Positions 48,463 through 57,124 of a DNA stretch of 64,000 nt are shown here, piece after piece. Source of the stretch: an uncultured Eubacteriales bacterium (GTDB taxonomy: Bacteria; Bacillota; Clostridia; Oscillospirales; Oscillospiraceae); NCBI GenBank assembly GCA_900319465.1, contig ONOL01000002.1, forward strand, positions 50,009 to 114,008. Reading direction: 5' to 3'. The first letter of the stretch is position 1. Every line of letters begins with the position of its first letter. The notes below the pieces were generated by a model, which worked only from the letters and a program-made list of their open reading frames with translations, searched no databases and was not told where the DNA came from. The translations under genes were made by a program, and so were the position numbers.

Positions 48463-49398
48463 ATGGGTAGCACGATCGGGCGCTTTGCGCCGAGTCCCTC
48501 CGGCTATCTGCACATGGGAAACCTCCTCGCTATGCTGCTGGCGTGGCTGGATGCGCGCAGCCTCGGCGGGGCGCTGCTCTTTCGCATGGAGGATCTCGAC
48601 CCCGCCCGCTCCCGGGACGAATACCGGCGGGCGCTGGGTGAGGATCTGCGCTGGCTGGGGCTGGACTGGGACTACGGCTGGCCGGAGCCGTCCTACGCCC
48701 AGTCGCAGCGGACGGCGCTCTATGAGGAGGCCTTTCACGCGCTCGAGGCGCGCGGCCTCGTCTATCCCTGCTGGTGCAGCCGGGCCGAACGGCTCGCCGC
48801 GGCCGCCGCGCCGCATCCGGGCGAAGCGGAGTTCGACAGCGGCTGCCGCTGCGCGCATCTGAGCGCGAAGGAGCGGCTTGCGCGGGAGCTCTCCGGGCGC
48901 CGGCCCGCGTGGAAGCTCCGCTGCCCCGATCGCACGGTCCGCGTGGACGACGGGCATTACGGCCCCGTCGTTCAGAACCTTGCCCGGGACGCGGGCGACT
49001 TCATCATCCGCCGGGCGGACGGCGTCTTTGCCTACCAGCTCGCCGTCAGCGTGGACGATATGCGCATGTCGGTGACGCGGGTCGTGCGCGGTCGGGACCT
49101 GCTCTCCTCCGCGCCGCGGCAGAAGTGGCTCATCGAGACGCTCGGCGGCACAGCTCCCTCGTACTGCCACGCTCCCCTGCTCACCGACGGCGCGGGCAAG
49201 CTCTCCAAGCGGCTGGGCAGCCTCAGCACGCAGGTTTTGCGCCGGGAGACGACGCCCGAGGCGCTGACCGGCCGCCTGGCCTGCCTCTGCGGCCTGGCGG
49301 AGACCGACGCGCCCGTGACGCCGCGGGCGCTGATCCCCCGCTTTTCCTGGGAAAAAATCAAAAAAGACGACGTGGAAATGGATACGCCCGACGCATGA
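48463..49398 (+). CDS. gluQ: Glutamyl-Q tRNA(Asp) synthetase
   Basis: This 311-residue enzyme resembles the catalytic half of glutamyl-tRNA synthetase but has no anticodon-binding domain. It has the HIGH-like SGYLHMGN, MEDLDPARS, a zinc site CWC...C-R-C (about 105-130), and KLSKR. GluQ-RS attaches glutamate to queuosine at the wobble base of tRNA-Asp. No queuosine genes are adjacent. It starts four bases after the DUF2812 stop. Confidence 0.92.
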   Translation: MGSTIGRFAPSPSGYLHMGNLLAMLLAWLDARSLGGALLFRMEDLDPARSRDEYRRALGEDLRWLGLDWDYGWPEPSYAQSQRTALYEEAFHALEARGLVYPCWCSRAERLAAAAAPHPGEAEFDSGCRCAHLSAKERLARELSGRRPAWKLRCPDRTVRVDDGHYGPVVQNLARDAGDFIIRRADGVFAYQLAVSVDDMRMSVTRVVRGRDLLSSAPRQKWLIETLGGTAPSYCHAPLLTDGAGKLSKRLGSLSTQVLRRETTPEALTGRLACLCGLAETDAPVTPRALIPRFSWEKIKKDDVEMDTPDA

Positions 49399-49416
49399 CG
49401 CGCCGGGCGTATGTTT
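49382..49416 (+). terminator. Terminator at the gluQ stop codon
   Basis: ATACGCCCG (49382-49390) pairs with CGGGCGTAT (49404-49412), followed by GTTTTCG. The gluQ stop lies inside the loop. It is short of T residues, so some readthrough into the next gene is likely. Confidence 0.55.
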
Positions 49417-49465
49417 TCGTCCTTTCCGGGAAAAATAGGAGCAAACAACGGAAAGGATGATTCGG

Positions 49466-49900
49466 ATGATCGAACAGGATACCGTAAAACTGCTGCGCGA
49501 ATGCGACGCGGGCGTCAAGATGGGCGCGGCGTCCATCCGCGACGTGCTGGGCAAGGCCAAGGCGCCCGCCATGCGCAAGGCGCTGGCCGACTGCAAGGCC
49601 GAGCACGAGGCGCTGGGCGAGGAGCTCCGGGCGGAGCTGGCGCGCTTCCGCGACGAGGGCAAGGACCCCAATCCGATGGCGGAGGGGATGTCCTGGGTCA
49701 AAACCGAGGCCATGCTGCTCATGAAGGACTGCGACGCCACCATCGCCGACCTGATGACCGACGGCTGCGGCATGGGCGTCAAGTCCCTCAACCGCTACCT
49801 CAACCAGTACGAGGCGGCGAGCGAGCGCGCGAAGGACATCGCCAAGCGCCTGATCCACCTGGAGCAGACGCTGGCGGAGGATATGCGGGAGTTCCTGTGA
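49466..49900 (+). CDS. Helical protein of unknown function
   Basis: This 144-residue protein is predicted all-helical and soluble. It has four amphipathic helices with acidic and Cys/Met residues (LLRECDAGVKMGAASI, AMLLMKDCDATIADLM), a size and layout like ferritin-like four-helix bundles. I do not see a clear metal motif, so no enzyme role is given. The second ATG (49466) is preferred because AAAGGATG lies seven bases upstream; the first ATG (49457) has no spaced site. Confidence 0.75.
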   Translation: MIEQDTVKLLRECDAGVKMGAASIRDVLGKAKAPAMRKALADCKAEHEALGEELRAELARFRDEGKDPNPMAEGMSWVKTEAMLLMKDCDATIADLMTDGCGMGVKSLNRYLNQYEAASERAKDIAKRLIHLEQTLAEDMREFL

Positions 49901-49923
49901 CGGAGCGATCGGGAACGGGATAC

Positions 49924-49951
49924 AAAAGGCCGCCCGGACGGGCGGCCTTTT
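49924..49951. terminator. Bidirectional terminator between the helical protein and the HerA-like gene
   Basis: AAAAGGCCGCCC-GGAC-GGGCGGCCTTTT is a perfect 12-bp stem with T runs on both strands. It ends both convergent genes. Confidence 0.92.
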
Positions 49952-49968
49952 GTCAGATGCGGCTCTTT

Positions 49969-51666
49969 TTACTTCAGGTTGCCGAACAGGCCGCGGATCA
50001 GCGAGCTTGCGCCGCTGCGCATGACGGAGCTGAGCGCGTTGCTGGCGGCGCGCTTGGCGATCGTGGCCGCGCTGGTCGTCTTTCCGCCGGTGGCGGCGTT
50101 GATCAGGTTGTGGCTCACAGCGCTGGCGACCGAGGAGACGGCGACGGTCGCGGCGCGCTGGGCGGTCTTTTTCTTCTTCTCCGCAGCGGCGGCGGCCGCC
50201 TTCTCGGCGGCGAGCGCCTCCTTCTGGGCGGCCTTTTCCGCGGCGAGGGCTTCCTTCTCGGCGGCCTTCTGGGCGGCGGCTTCTTCCTTCAGGCGCTGCT
50301 TCTCGGCGGCAAGCTCCTCCTTCTGGCGCTGCTTTTCGGCCTCCGCCTCCGCGGCGGCCTCGGCCTTGCGGCGCTCCAGCTCCTCGTTGGCCGCGACGAG
50401 CACCTCATAGGCGGATTCGCGGTCCACCGCCTCGCGGTATTTGAGCTCGAATTCATCGGTCAGGATGACGGCCTTGACCTTCTCCTCGTCGGCCATGCCC
50501 ATCTTGCTCTGGGGCGGCAGGATGAAGGCGCGCTCGACCACGGTCGGGATGCCTTCCTCGTCCAGGAAGCTGACCAGGGCCTCGCCCACGGCGAGCTGCG
50601 TGAGGGCCTCCTCGGTATCGAAGGCGCGGTTGACGCGGAAGGCCTTGGCGGCGGCGCGCACGGTCTTCTGCTCAGCCGGGGTGTAGGCGCGCAGCGCGTG
50701 CTGGACGCGGTTGGAGAGCTGCGCCAGCACCTCGCCCGGGATGTCGGACGGGCTCTGGCTGATGAAATAGATGCCCACGCCCTTGGAGCGGATGAGCTTG
50801 ACCACCTGCACGATCTTCTGCACGAGCGCCTTGTTGGCGTTGGTGAACAGCAGGTGCGCCTCGTCGAAGAAGAAGATCATGCGGGGCTTGTCAAGATCGC
50901 CCACCTCGGGCAGCTTCTCATAGAGCGCGGTCATCATCCACAGCAGGAAGGTGGCGTAGACGGTGGGGCTCTGGATCAGGCGCTGGCTGGAGAGGATGTT
51001 GATGTAGCCCTTGCCCTCGAGGCCGGTGCGCATCCAGTCGCGGATATCCAGCTCCGGCTCGCCGAAGAACAGCTCGCCGCCCTCCTCCTCGAAGGTGAGC
51101 AGCGCGCGCTGGATGGCGCCGACGCTGGCGGCGGAGACGTTGCCGTACATCGTGGTGAACTCCGCGCGGTTATCGCCCACGAACTGGAGCATGGCGCGCA
51201 GGTCCTTCAGATCCAGCAGCAGCAGGCCGTGCTCGTCGGCGACCTTGAAGACGATATTAAGAACGCCGGCCTGGATCTCGGTCAGCCCGAGCAGGCGGCC
51301 GAGCAGGGTGGGCCCCATTTCCGACACGGTCACGCGGACGGGGTGGCCCTTCTCGCCGAAGATATCCCAGAAGCGGGTAGGATAGGCCTGGAGCCTGAAG
51401 TCCTCGCCGAGGCCGAAGCGCGCGATGCGGTTCTGCATATCCTCGGTCATGACGCCGGCCTGGCACATGCCGGACAGATCGCCCTTGATATCGGCCAGGA
51501 ACACGGGAACGCCCATCTCCGAGAAGCTCTCGGCCATGACCTTCATGGTGACGGTCTTGCCCGTGCCGGTGGCGCCGGCGATGAGGCCGTGGCGGTTGGC
51601 CATCTGCGGCAGCAGATACAGGTTCTTGTCGGACTGCGCAAGCCAGATCTTGTTATCGCTGTACAT
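49969..51666 (-). CDS. HerA-like (DUF853/YjgR-type) ATPase
   Basis: This 565-residue ATPase belongs to the HerA/FtsK superfamily branch annotated DUF853. Walker A is [12 protein letters not shown] (about 28-39), Walker B is [12 protein letters not shown], and [13 protein letters not shown] is the sensor region. A long Ala/Glu/Lys coiled coil (about 400-490) and a C-terminal basic tail follow. HerA proteins pump DNA or RNA; this branch has no proven partner, and no NurA nuclease is adjacent. It diverges from cdsA. Confidence 0.9.
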   Translation of the reverse strand: MYSDNKIWLAQSDKNLYLLPQMANRHGLIAGATGTGKTVTMKVMAESFSEMGVPVFLADIKGDLSGMCQAGVMTEDMQNRIARFGLGEDFRLQAYPTRFWDIFGEKGHPVRVTVSEMGPTLLGRLLGLTEIQAGVLNIVFKVADEHGLLLLDLKDLRAMLQFVGDNRAEFTTMYGNVSAASVGAIQRALLTFEEEGGELFFGEPELDIRDWMRTGLEGKGYINILSSQRLIQSPTVYATFLLWMMTALYEKLPEVGDLDKPRMIFFFDEAHLLFTNANKALVQKIVQVVKLIRSKGVGIYFISQSPSDIPGEVLAQLSNRVQHALRAYTPAEQKTVRAAAKAFRVNRAFDTEEALTQLAVGEALVSFLDEEGIPTVVERAFILPPQSKMGMADEEKVKAVILTDEFELKYREAVDRESAYEVLVAANEELERRKAEAAAEAEAEKQRQKEELAAEKQRLKEEAAAQKAAEKEALAAEKAAQKEALAAEKAAAAAAEKKKKTAQRAATVAVSSVASAVSHNLINAATGGKTTSAATIAKRAASNALSSVMRSGASSLIRGLFGNLK

Positions 51667-51824
51667 AGTGATTCCCCCTGAAAATTATACTGTTATGGCT
51701 GATAAGATTATATTATCACAGCTTTTTCCCGCATACAACAGAAAAATCTATCTTTTTCACGCTTTTTCACGGGGCATTTCGGGCGACGCGCCGAAAATAT
51801 TTTGTCAAAAGGCCGCACAGCATA
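51667..51824. other. AT-rich divergent spacer between the HerA-like gene and cdsA
   Basis: Two TATAAT boxes on the minus strand (near 51682-51705) could belong to the HerA-like gene, but neither has a convincing -35 at standard spacing. No gene is seen. Confidence 0.4.
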
Positions 51825-51853
51825 TTGAGCGCAGGCAAAAAATATGCTATGGT
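51819..51853 (+). promoter_or_regulatory. cdsA promoter with inverted repeat
   Basis: TTGAGC (51825-51830) and TATGGT (51848-51853) are 17 bases apart. AGCATATT (51819-51826) and AATATGCT (51841-51848) are inverted and overlap both boxes, so a repressor or activator may bind here. Confidence 0.6.
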
Positions 51854-51899
51854 ATGCTTATCCTGAGATGAACGCCGATCGGGGAAAGAAGGTTGGGAT

Positions 51900-52697
51900 T
51901 TGAAAAAACGATTACTGTCCGCCGCTGTCCTGCTGAGCGTCGCCGGATGCTGCGTATTCCTCTCGCCCGTGACGCGCGTGCTGTTTTTCTGCGCGGCCGG
52001 GCTCCTGTGCGCCTATGAGCTGAGCCGGAACCTCGAAAAGCTGGAGGTCTACTGCTGCGCCTGGGTCATGTACGTGTTCACCGCGGCGCAGGCGGTCCTC
52101 GCGCTGTTCCACGCGGGCCCGACCGCCTACCTCGCCTGCTTCACGGTGGGCGTCTTTCTGGCGCTCTTTTCCGGCATCCTCCACAAAAAGGTCAGCGGCA
52201 GCGGCGCGCTGTATACGCTGGCGGGACTCGCCTACCCCTGCTTCCTCTTCGGGATGCTGATGATGATCTCGGTCAGCGAGATCTGGCTGGTCACGCTGGC
52301 CTTCGGCTGCCTCTCCAGTTGGGTGTGCGACAGCTTCGCGCTCTTCGGCGGCATACGCTTCGGCAAGCATAAGGTCGCCCCCCAGGTCTCGCCCCACAAG
52401 ACCTGGGAAGGCTGCGTCTGCGGGGCGGCCTCCTCTCTGGCCGTCGGCCTGGCGCTCTGGCTTCTGCCCGTGTTTCCGGAGGTCGGCCTCGTCACGGCGC
52501 TCGCCACCTGCTTTATCGCCTCGAGCCTCGGGCAGATCGGCGATCTGGCCGAGAGCCTGCTCAAGCGCATGATCGGCGTGAAGGATTTCTCCAACCTCAT
52601 CCCCGGCCACGGCGGTATGTTCGACCGGGCGGACAGCCTGCTCTTCTCGATCCCCGCGGCCTATATCTGCCTGCATATCGCAGGTCTCGGGATGTGA
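51900..52697 (+). CDS. cdsA: Phosphatidate cytidylyltransferase CdsA
   Basis: CdsA makes CDP-diacylglycerol, the precursor of all phospholipids. The 265-residue membrane protein has about seven helices and the family signature SLLKRMIGVKDFSNLIPGHGG followed by MFDRADSL near the end. Start is TTG at 51900 after AGAAGG. It stands alone with its own promoter and terminator rather than beside uppS or dxr, its usual neighbours. Confidence 0.93.
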   Translation: MKKRLLSAAVLLSVAGCCVFLSPVTRVLFFCAAGLLCAYELSRNLEKLEVYCCAWVMYVFTAAQAVLALFHAGPTAYLACFTVGVFLALFSGILHKKVSGSGALYTLAGLAYPCFLFGMLMMISVSEIWLVTLAFGCLSSWVCDSFALFGGIRFGKHKVAPQVSPHKTWEGCVCGAASSLAVGLALWLLPVFPEVGLVTALATCFIASSLGQIGDLAESLLKRMIGVKDFSNLIPGHGGMFDRADSLLFSIPAAYICLHIAGLGM

Positions 52698-52771
52698 GGC
52701 CGGCGCGCCCGCGCGGCATGCTTTCCGGCGCCGGAGGCCGCGGCCGCAGCGATCCAGCGATTCCGATATAT

Positions 52772-52804
52772 AAAAAAGGATGGGTGGAATTCCCATCCTT
52801 TTTT
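52772..52804. terminator. Bidirectional terminator between cdsA and degV
   Basis: AAAAAAGGATGGG (52772-52784) pairs with CCCATCCTTTTTT (52792-52804) around a seven-base loop. T runs lie on both strands between convergent genes. Confidence 0.9.
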
Positions 52805-52834
52805 CTGCCTTTTTTTCCGTTTTTCTGCCGCGCT

Positions 52835-53719
52835 TCAGTCCGGCGTTCTCCCGCCGCAGAGGTAGAACACCGTGAGCAGGCCGGGGCCGCAGTGCGCGCC
52901 GATGACCACGCCGAGGGAGGAGATGTTCATCTCGCCCACCTGCGGGAAGGCCCGCCGGATCTCGTCCCGCACGAATTCTGCGTCCGTCAGGCAGTCGGCG
53001 TGCAGGATCAAAAACTCCGTGCCCGCCGCGTCCGTGCGGCTGAGGTCGTGCACCACGCCGTCGATGATGGCCCTGAGCGCCGCCTTGCGGCCGCGGGCCT
53101 TCTTCACGACGTCCAGCGTGCCCGCGTCGGGCACGTAGAGCACCGGCTTGATGTTCAGCAGGGAGCCCACCAGCGCCGAGGCGTTGGAGACGCGGCCGCC
53201 GCGCTTGAGGTAGCTGAGGTCGTCGACCGTGAAGCGGTGGGCCATTTTCAGCTTGTTCTCCTCGCCCCAGGCGATCACCTGCTCGAAGCTCTCCCCCGCC
53301 TCCCTGCGCTCGACCATCTTCTTCACGAGCAGGCCGAGCCCGCCGGAGATGCAGCGGGTGTCCATCACGTACAGCCGCCGCCCGGGGTATTCGACCTGCA
53401 CGCTCTCGGCGGCGCGGCGGGCGTTCTCAAAGGAGACGGACATTTTCTGCGACATATCGAGGAAGATCACGTCCTTCTCGCTGTCCAGAAGGCCGCGGAA
53501 GAAATTGTAGTAGCTGTACTCGCTGATCATCGACGTTTTGAGCAGGTCGCCCCGGCGCATCCCGGCGTAGATCGCGGCGCGGGATTCCTCCCGGCAGTCG
53601 TCCTCCCGGGGCAGGTCGTTGACCGTGAAGCTGTATCGGATAAAGGGGATCTTGTGCTCGTCCAGGTAGTCCCGGGGCAGGTCGGCGGTCGAAGAGGTAG
53701 CGATGATGTAATCGGACAT
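52835..53719 (-). CDS. DegV family fatty-acid-binding protein
   Basis: This 294-residue protein has the DegV start IATSSTADLPRDYLDEHKIPF, a central RRGDLLKTSMIS and the C-terminal VVIGAHCGPGLLTVFY. DegV/FakB proteins bind a fatty acid for phosphorylation by FakA; several paralogues with different lipids are common. No fakA is adjacent. It ends 10 bases from the first LRR gene. Confidence 0.93.
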   Translation of the reverse strand: MSDYIIATSSTADLPRDYLDEHKIPFIRYSFTVNDLPREDDCREESRAAIYAGMRRGDLLKTSMISEYSYYNFFRGLLDSEKDVIFLDMSQKMSVSFENARRAAESVQVEYPGRRLYVMDTRCISGGLGLLVKKMVERREAGESFEQVIAWGEENKLKMAHRFTVDDLSYLKRGGRVSNASALVGSLLNIKPVLYVPDAGTLDVVKKARGRKAALRAIIDGVVHDLSRTDAAGTEFLILHADCLTDAEFVRDEIRRAFPQVGEMNISSLGVVIGAHCGPGLLTVFYLCGGRTPD

Positions 53720-53729
53720 GGGTTTCTCC

Positions 53730-54983
53730 TTATGCTTTTTTATTTCCCGTTTTGGCGGGATCTCCCTGGCACAGGGGGTCGTTCCACCAGTAGCTGATCG
53801 CCTGGTCGAAGTGGTTGTAGTCGAACTGCTGCCGCAGCTGCGCGTAGCGCGGGACCCAGACGCCCTCCGGCTCCTCGCGCCAGCTCTCGGTCACGCAGAC
53901 CTGCGTCCACCAGTTGATTTTGGTGTCGGGGAGCGCTTCCTTGAGATGCTCGATGTACTCCTCGGGGATATAGGTGAGCTTCCCGATCCAGAGGCGCTCC
54001 AGCTCCTTGCAGTTTTCAAGGAACTCGTAGTTTTTCACCTCGTAGAGCTTGCAGATGTTCAGGTGGCGGAGCTTCGTCATCCCCGCCAGGGGCGCGAGAT
54101 CCAGCTCCTTCCCCCGGTGTTCCTGCACCTCGCACAGCTCCAGATACTCCATCTTCGTGAGATTCGTCAGCGGCGTCAGATCCCGGTAAGGCATGATGGC
54201 GAGGATGCAGACCTCCATATCCGTCATGTCCGTGAGGAAGCTGATGTCGCTGAGGTTGGGGTTGTGCCCGATATCGAGGAAGCGCACCTTGGTGCAGTAT
54301 CTGAGGTCCTGGCAGTTGTCGTCGGTCAGGTGGTTCGGCGCAATGATGCGTTCCGCGTCCGTGCGCACGCTGAACTCCTTCCCGAACCAGACGCGCCAGT
54401 TGACCTCCACCAGCGGGAACGCCTCCCGGATGCGGGCCATCGCCTCGCTGGAGACGCCGCAGGAGTCCATATCCAGCGAGCGGCAGTTGGGCATGCAGCG
54501 CAGCGCGTGGATGACCAGGTCGCCCTCGTCCTCCATCGGGACGTACTTGAGATCCAGCTCGGTATCCAGCGTCGTGGCCTCTTTCCCCCAGATGTCGAAG
54601 CGGTAAAAGAAGCTGACGTCCGGGAAGGCCCTCTGCAGCTGGGAGATCCGGTAGAAGGAGAGGCCGCGCAGCCCCTCACGCCTGCCGAGATCCACGTAGC
54701 GCAGGTTAGGCATCTCGCGCAGCAGCGCGATCGTCTCCCGCACGTCCGCCCCGCTGAGGCCGCTCAGGTCGATATTGACCTCATAGCCCTGATAGACCTT
54801 CCCGTTGGGAAAGCGCAGCTCGGCCGGCGCCGGCGTGGGCTCCGGCGTCGGATCCGGCGTGGACGCGGCTTCCTGTTCGGGCTCGGCCGGCGCCTGCGGC
54901 CCGGCCGCCCCGCCGCAGCCTGCCGACAGCAGGCAGCAGAGCAGGGCCAAAAGCAGAATGATTCCTCGTTTCATACGCATCAT
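53730..54983 (-). CDS. Leucine-rich-repeat lipoprotein, copy 2 of a tandem pair
   Basis: This 417-residue exported protein has a lipoprotein signal (lipobox near AGCGG, about residue 23), a Pro/Thr/Glu linker (about 36-54), and then irregular leucine-rich repeats to the end, for example LRYVDLGRREGLRGLSF, LDIGHNPNLSDISFL and LRHLNICKLYEV. It shares a layout and many blocks with the next gene upstream (GVSSEAMARIR, LERLWIG, IPEEYIEHL). LRR lipoproteins bind proteins or glycans at the surface; the partner is unknown. Its start overlaps the other copy's stop by four bases. Confidence 0.85.
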   Translation of the reverse strand: MMRMKRGIILLLALLCCLLSAGCGGAAGPQAPAEPEQEAASTPDPTPEPTPAPAELRFPNGKVYQGYEVNIDLSGLSGADVRETIALLREMPNLRYVDLGRREGLRGLSFYRISQLQRAFPDVSFFYRFDIWGKEATTLDTELDLKYVPMEDEGDLVIHALRCMPNCRSLDMDSCGVSSEAMARIREAFPLVEVNWRVWFGKEFSVRTDAERIIAPNHLTDDNCQDLRYCTKVRFLDIGHNPNLSDISFLTDMTDMEVCILAIMPYRDLTPLTNLTKMEYLELCEVQEHRGKELDLAPLAGMTKLRHLNICKLYEVKNYEFLENCKELERLWIGKLTYIPEEYIEHLKEALPDTKINWWTQVCVTESWREEPEGVWVPRYAQLRQQFDYNHFDQAISYWWNDPLCQGDPAKTGNKKA

Positions 54984-56242
54984 CGATAGACAAAGTAGTT
55001 CGGATCGTTCGTGTAGGTACTGCAGGAATAGGGGTAGTTGGCGTAGTCAAACTGTTCGGCCAGCAGCGTGTAGCGCGGGTGCGGCGTGCCGTCCGGGTTC
55101 TCGCGCCAGGAGCCGAGGCTGCCGGTGCGTTCGGTGGTATTGATCTCCGTATCGGGCAGGGCCGCGCGCAGCTCCTCGATGCCCTCGGGCGGGATATCGT
55201 TGTACGCGCCGATCCACAGCCGCTCCAGTCCGGTCAGGTTCTCCAGCGCCTCCCAGTTCTTCACATGGAACATCTTGCAGATGTTCAGGTGCTTGAGGTT
55301 GGTCAGCTCTCCGAGCGGCGCGAGGTCCATGACCTCGCCGTAGTTGAGGAAGAACTCGGAGACCTCGAGGTATTCCAGCTTCTTGCAGCCGGCGAGCGGG
55401 CTGAGGTCGCGCCAGGGGCTGATCGCGATGACCGCGACCTCCAGATCCGGCATGTAGCTCAGGAAGCTCAGGTCGGTCAGCGCCGTGTTGTGGCCGATGT
55501 CGAGGTATTTGATCTTCGTGGCGTATTTGAGGTCCACGGTGTTCGCGTCGGTCAGATGGTGGTTGAGGTTGGAGGCGAGGATGCGCTCGGCGTCGGTGCG
55601 GATGCTGCAGTCGTTGCCGAACCAGATGCGCCAGATCACTTCCATCTGCGGGTTCTCGTCGCGGATCTGCGCCATGGCCTCGCTGGAGACGCCGCAGAAA
55701 TCCATATTCAGGAGGCGGCATTTCGTCATGCAGGGCAGTGCCGCGCGCACGGCCGCGCCCTCGTCGTCCATCTTGATGTGGTCGAGCTCCATCGCCTCGT
55801 CCAGTGTGGAGAAGTCCTTCCCCCAGAGCGTGAAGCGGTAGTCGAAGTCCACCCCCGGCAGCGCCTCCTGCATCGCGTGAACGTCCTCGAAGCCGAGCCG
55901 CTCCTCCTCCCCCGCTTCGCCCAGCGAAACGCGGCGGAGGGCGGGCATTGTTTCGAGCAGCGCGATCGCGTCCCGTACCCCTTCCCGGTCAAGGCTGCTC
56001 AGGTCCACGCTCTCCTCGTCCTCCCGGTGCTCAGACCCGTCGGGAAAAAGCAGCAGGGCGGGCGTGGGCTCCGGCGTGGGCTCCGGGGTCGGCGCGGGCG
56101 TGGGCTCCGGGGTCGGCGCCGGGACGGGCTCCCCGGTATCCGCGGGCAAGGTCTCCGGCGCAGGCGCCCTCCCCCCTCCCGCGCCGCAGGCGCAGAGCAG
56201 CAGAAGCGCGGCAAGAGCCAGACAGATCCCAATCTTTTTCAT
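54980..56242 (-). CDS. Leucine-rich-repeat lipoprotein, copy 1 of a tandem pair
   Basis: This 420-residue lipoprotein has the lipobox LCAC near residues 16-19, a linker of repeated P-E/A-P-T units (about 40-66), and leucine-rich repeats such as LLNMDFCGVSSEAMAQIR, KYLDIGHNTALTDLSFL and LKHLNICKMFHV. The blocks recur in the following gene, so the two arose by duplication. It ends in an aromatic tail (SCSTYTNDPNYFVYR). The ATG at 56242 heads the two-gene operon. Confidence 0.87.
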   Translation of the reverse strand: MKKIGICLALAALLLLCACGAGGGRAPAPETLPADTGEPVPAPTPEPTPAPTPEPTPEPTPALLLFPDGSEHREDEESVDLSSLDREGVRDAIALLETMPALRRVSLGEAGEEERLGFEDVHAMQEALPGVDFDYRFTLWGKDFSTLDEAMELDHIKMDDEGAAVRAALPCMTKCRLLNMDFCGVSSEAMAQIRDENPQMEVIWRIWFGNDCSIRTDAERILASNLNHHLTDANTVDLKYATKIKYLDIGHNTALTDLSFLSYMPDLEVAVIAISPWRDLSPLAGCKKLEYLEVSEFFLNYGEVMDLAPLGELTNLKHLNICKMFHVKNWEALENLTGLERLWIGAYNDIPPEGIEELRAALPDTEINTTERTGSLGSWRENPDGTPHPRYTLLAEQFDYANYPYSCSTYTNDPNYFVYR

Positions 56243-56341
56243 CGTATACGATCTCCCGAAGCACGTAGAATACGCAGGCAGAGGACCGGGCAGAACCGCC
56301 GGTCTGTCGCCGGGGCGGCGGCCTTTCGCCGGAACGGAGAC

Positions 56342-56370
56342 ATTATACTCCTTTGGATAGAAAAATGCAA
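56342..56370 (-). promoter_or_regulatory. Promoter of the LRR lipoprotein operon
   Basis: On the minus strand TTGCAT (56370-56365) and TATAAT (56347-56342) are separated by 17 bases, with a leader of about 93 bases. Confidence 0.7.
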
Positions 56371-56395
56371 AAAATGTTTTCCCGCCCGGGAAGCC

Positions 56396-56425
56396 CTGGC
56401 ACGGCGGGAAAAAAGGTGCTATAAT
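56396..56425 (+). promoter_or_regulatory. Promoter of the YgjP metallopeptidase gene
   Basis: CTGGCA (56396-56401) and TATAAT (56420-56425) are 18 bases apart; the -35 is weak and the -10 perfect. The start codon is 28 bases downstream after GGGAGG. Confidence 0.5.
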
Positions 56426-56452
56426 TGCCCCATCAAACAGGCGGGAGGCAGT

Positions 56453-56998
56453 ATGGAGATTTCGGTGGAAGTGATCCGCAGCGACCGGCGCAGCGTCAGT
56501 CTGGAGATCCGTCCGGACGGCGTCGTCCTGGTCCGCGCGCCGCTGCGCATGGGCACGCCGCGCCTCCGCGCCTTTGTCGAGGCGAACCGGGGCTGGATCG
56601 AAGACAAGCTGCAAAAGCTCGCCGCACAGCCCCGGGCCGAAAGGCTGAGCGGAGAGGAGCTGGCCGCGCTTAAAAAAGACGCGCGGCGCGTATTTTCCGA
56701 CCGCGCCGCCCATTTCGCGCCGCTGCTCGGGGTAAAGTTCGGCCGCATCACGGTGCGCTGCCAGAAGAGCAAGTGGGGCAGCTGCTCGGCCAAGGGGAAC
56801 CTCAACTTCAACTGCCTCCTGCTGCTCGCGCCCGGGGAGGTGCTGGACTACGTGGTGGTGCACGAGCTCTGCCACAGGCGGGAGATGAACCACTCCGCGC
56901 GCTTCTGGAAGCTGGTGGCGGACGTGCTGCCGGACTACGAAGCGCGCCGCCGCTGGCTCCGAAAAAACGGCGCTGCGCTCATGGCGCGCCTCTATTAG
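56453..56998 (+). CDS. YgjP-like metallopeptidase (DUF45)
   Basis: This 181-residue protein has the zinc motif HELCHRREMNHSARFW (HExxH with a downstream His/Glu-type helix) and the family CQKSKWGSCSAKGNLNFN. The N-terminal domain (about 1-60) is a beta-rich region followed by a linker. The family is SprT-like, and a role in DNA-associated or membrane proteolysis is not proven. It has its own promoter. The terminator at 57021-57055 ends the opposite gene. Confidence 0.9.
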   Translation: MEISVEVIRSDRRSVSLEIRPDGVVLVRAPLRMGTPRLRAFVEANRGWIEDKLQKLAAQPRAERLSGEELAALKKDARRVFSDRAAHFAPLLGVKFGRITVRCQKSKWGSCSAKGNLNFNCLLLLAPGEVLDYVVVHELCHRREMNHSARFWKLVADVLPDYEARRRWLRKNGAALMARLY

Positions 56999-57020
56999 GG
57001 TCCCGTTCGCAGGCGCGCGG

Positions 57021-57055
57021 AAAAAGGGCGGATTCGCAGAAACGCGAATCCGCCC
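57021..57055 (-). terminator. Terminator of the XXXLXXG membrane protein gene
   Basis: GGGCGGATTCGC (57026-57037) pairs with GCGAATCCGCCC (57044-57055). On the minus strand TTTTT follows. The plus strand has CTATGTTTT, so weak bidirectional action is possible. Confidence 0.8.
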
Positions 57056-57124
57056 CTATGTTTTATAGCTCCATTTTGTGACGCCCCCGCAGGGGCCGCC
57101 CGCACGCGCGGCGTTTTTCGCCGA

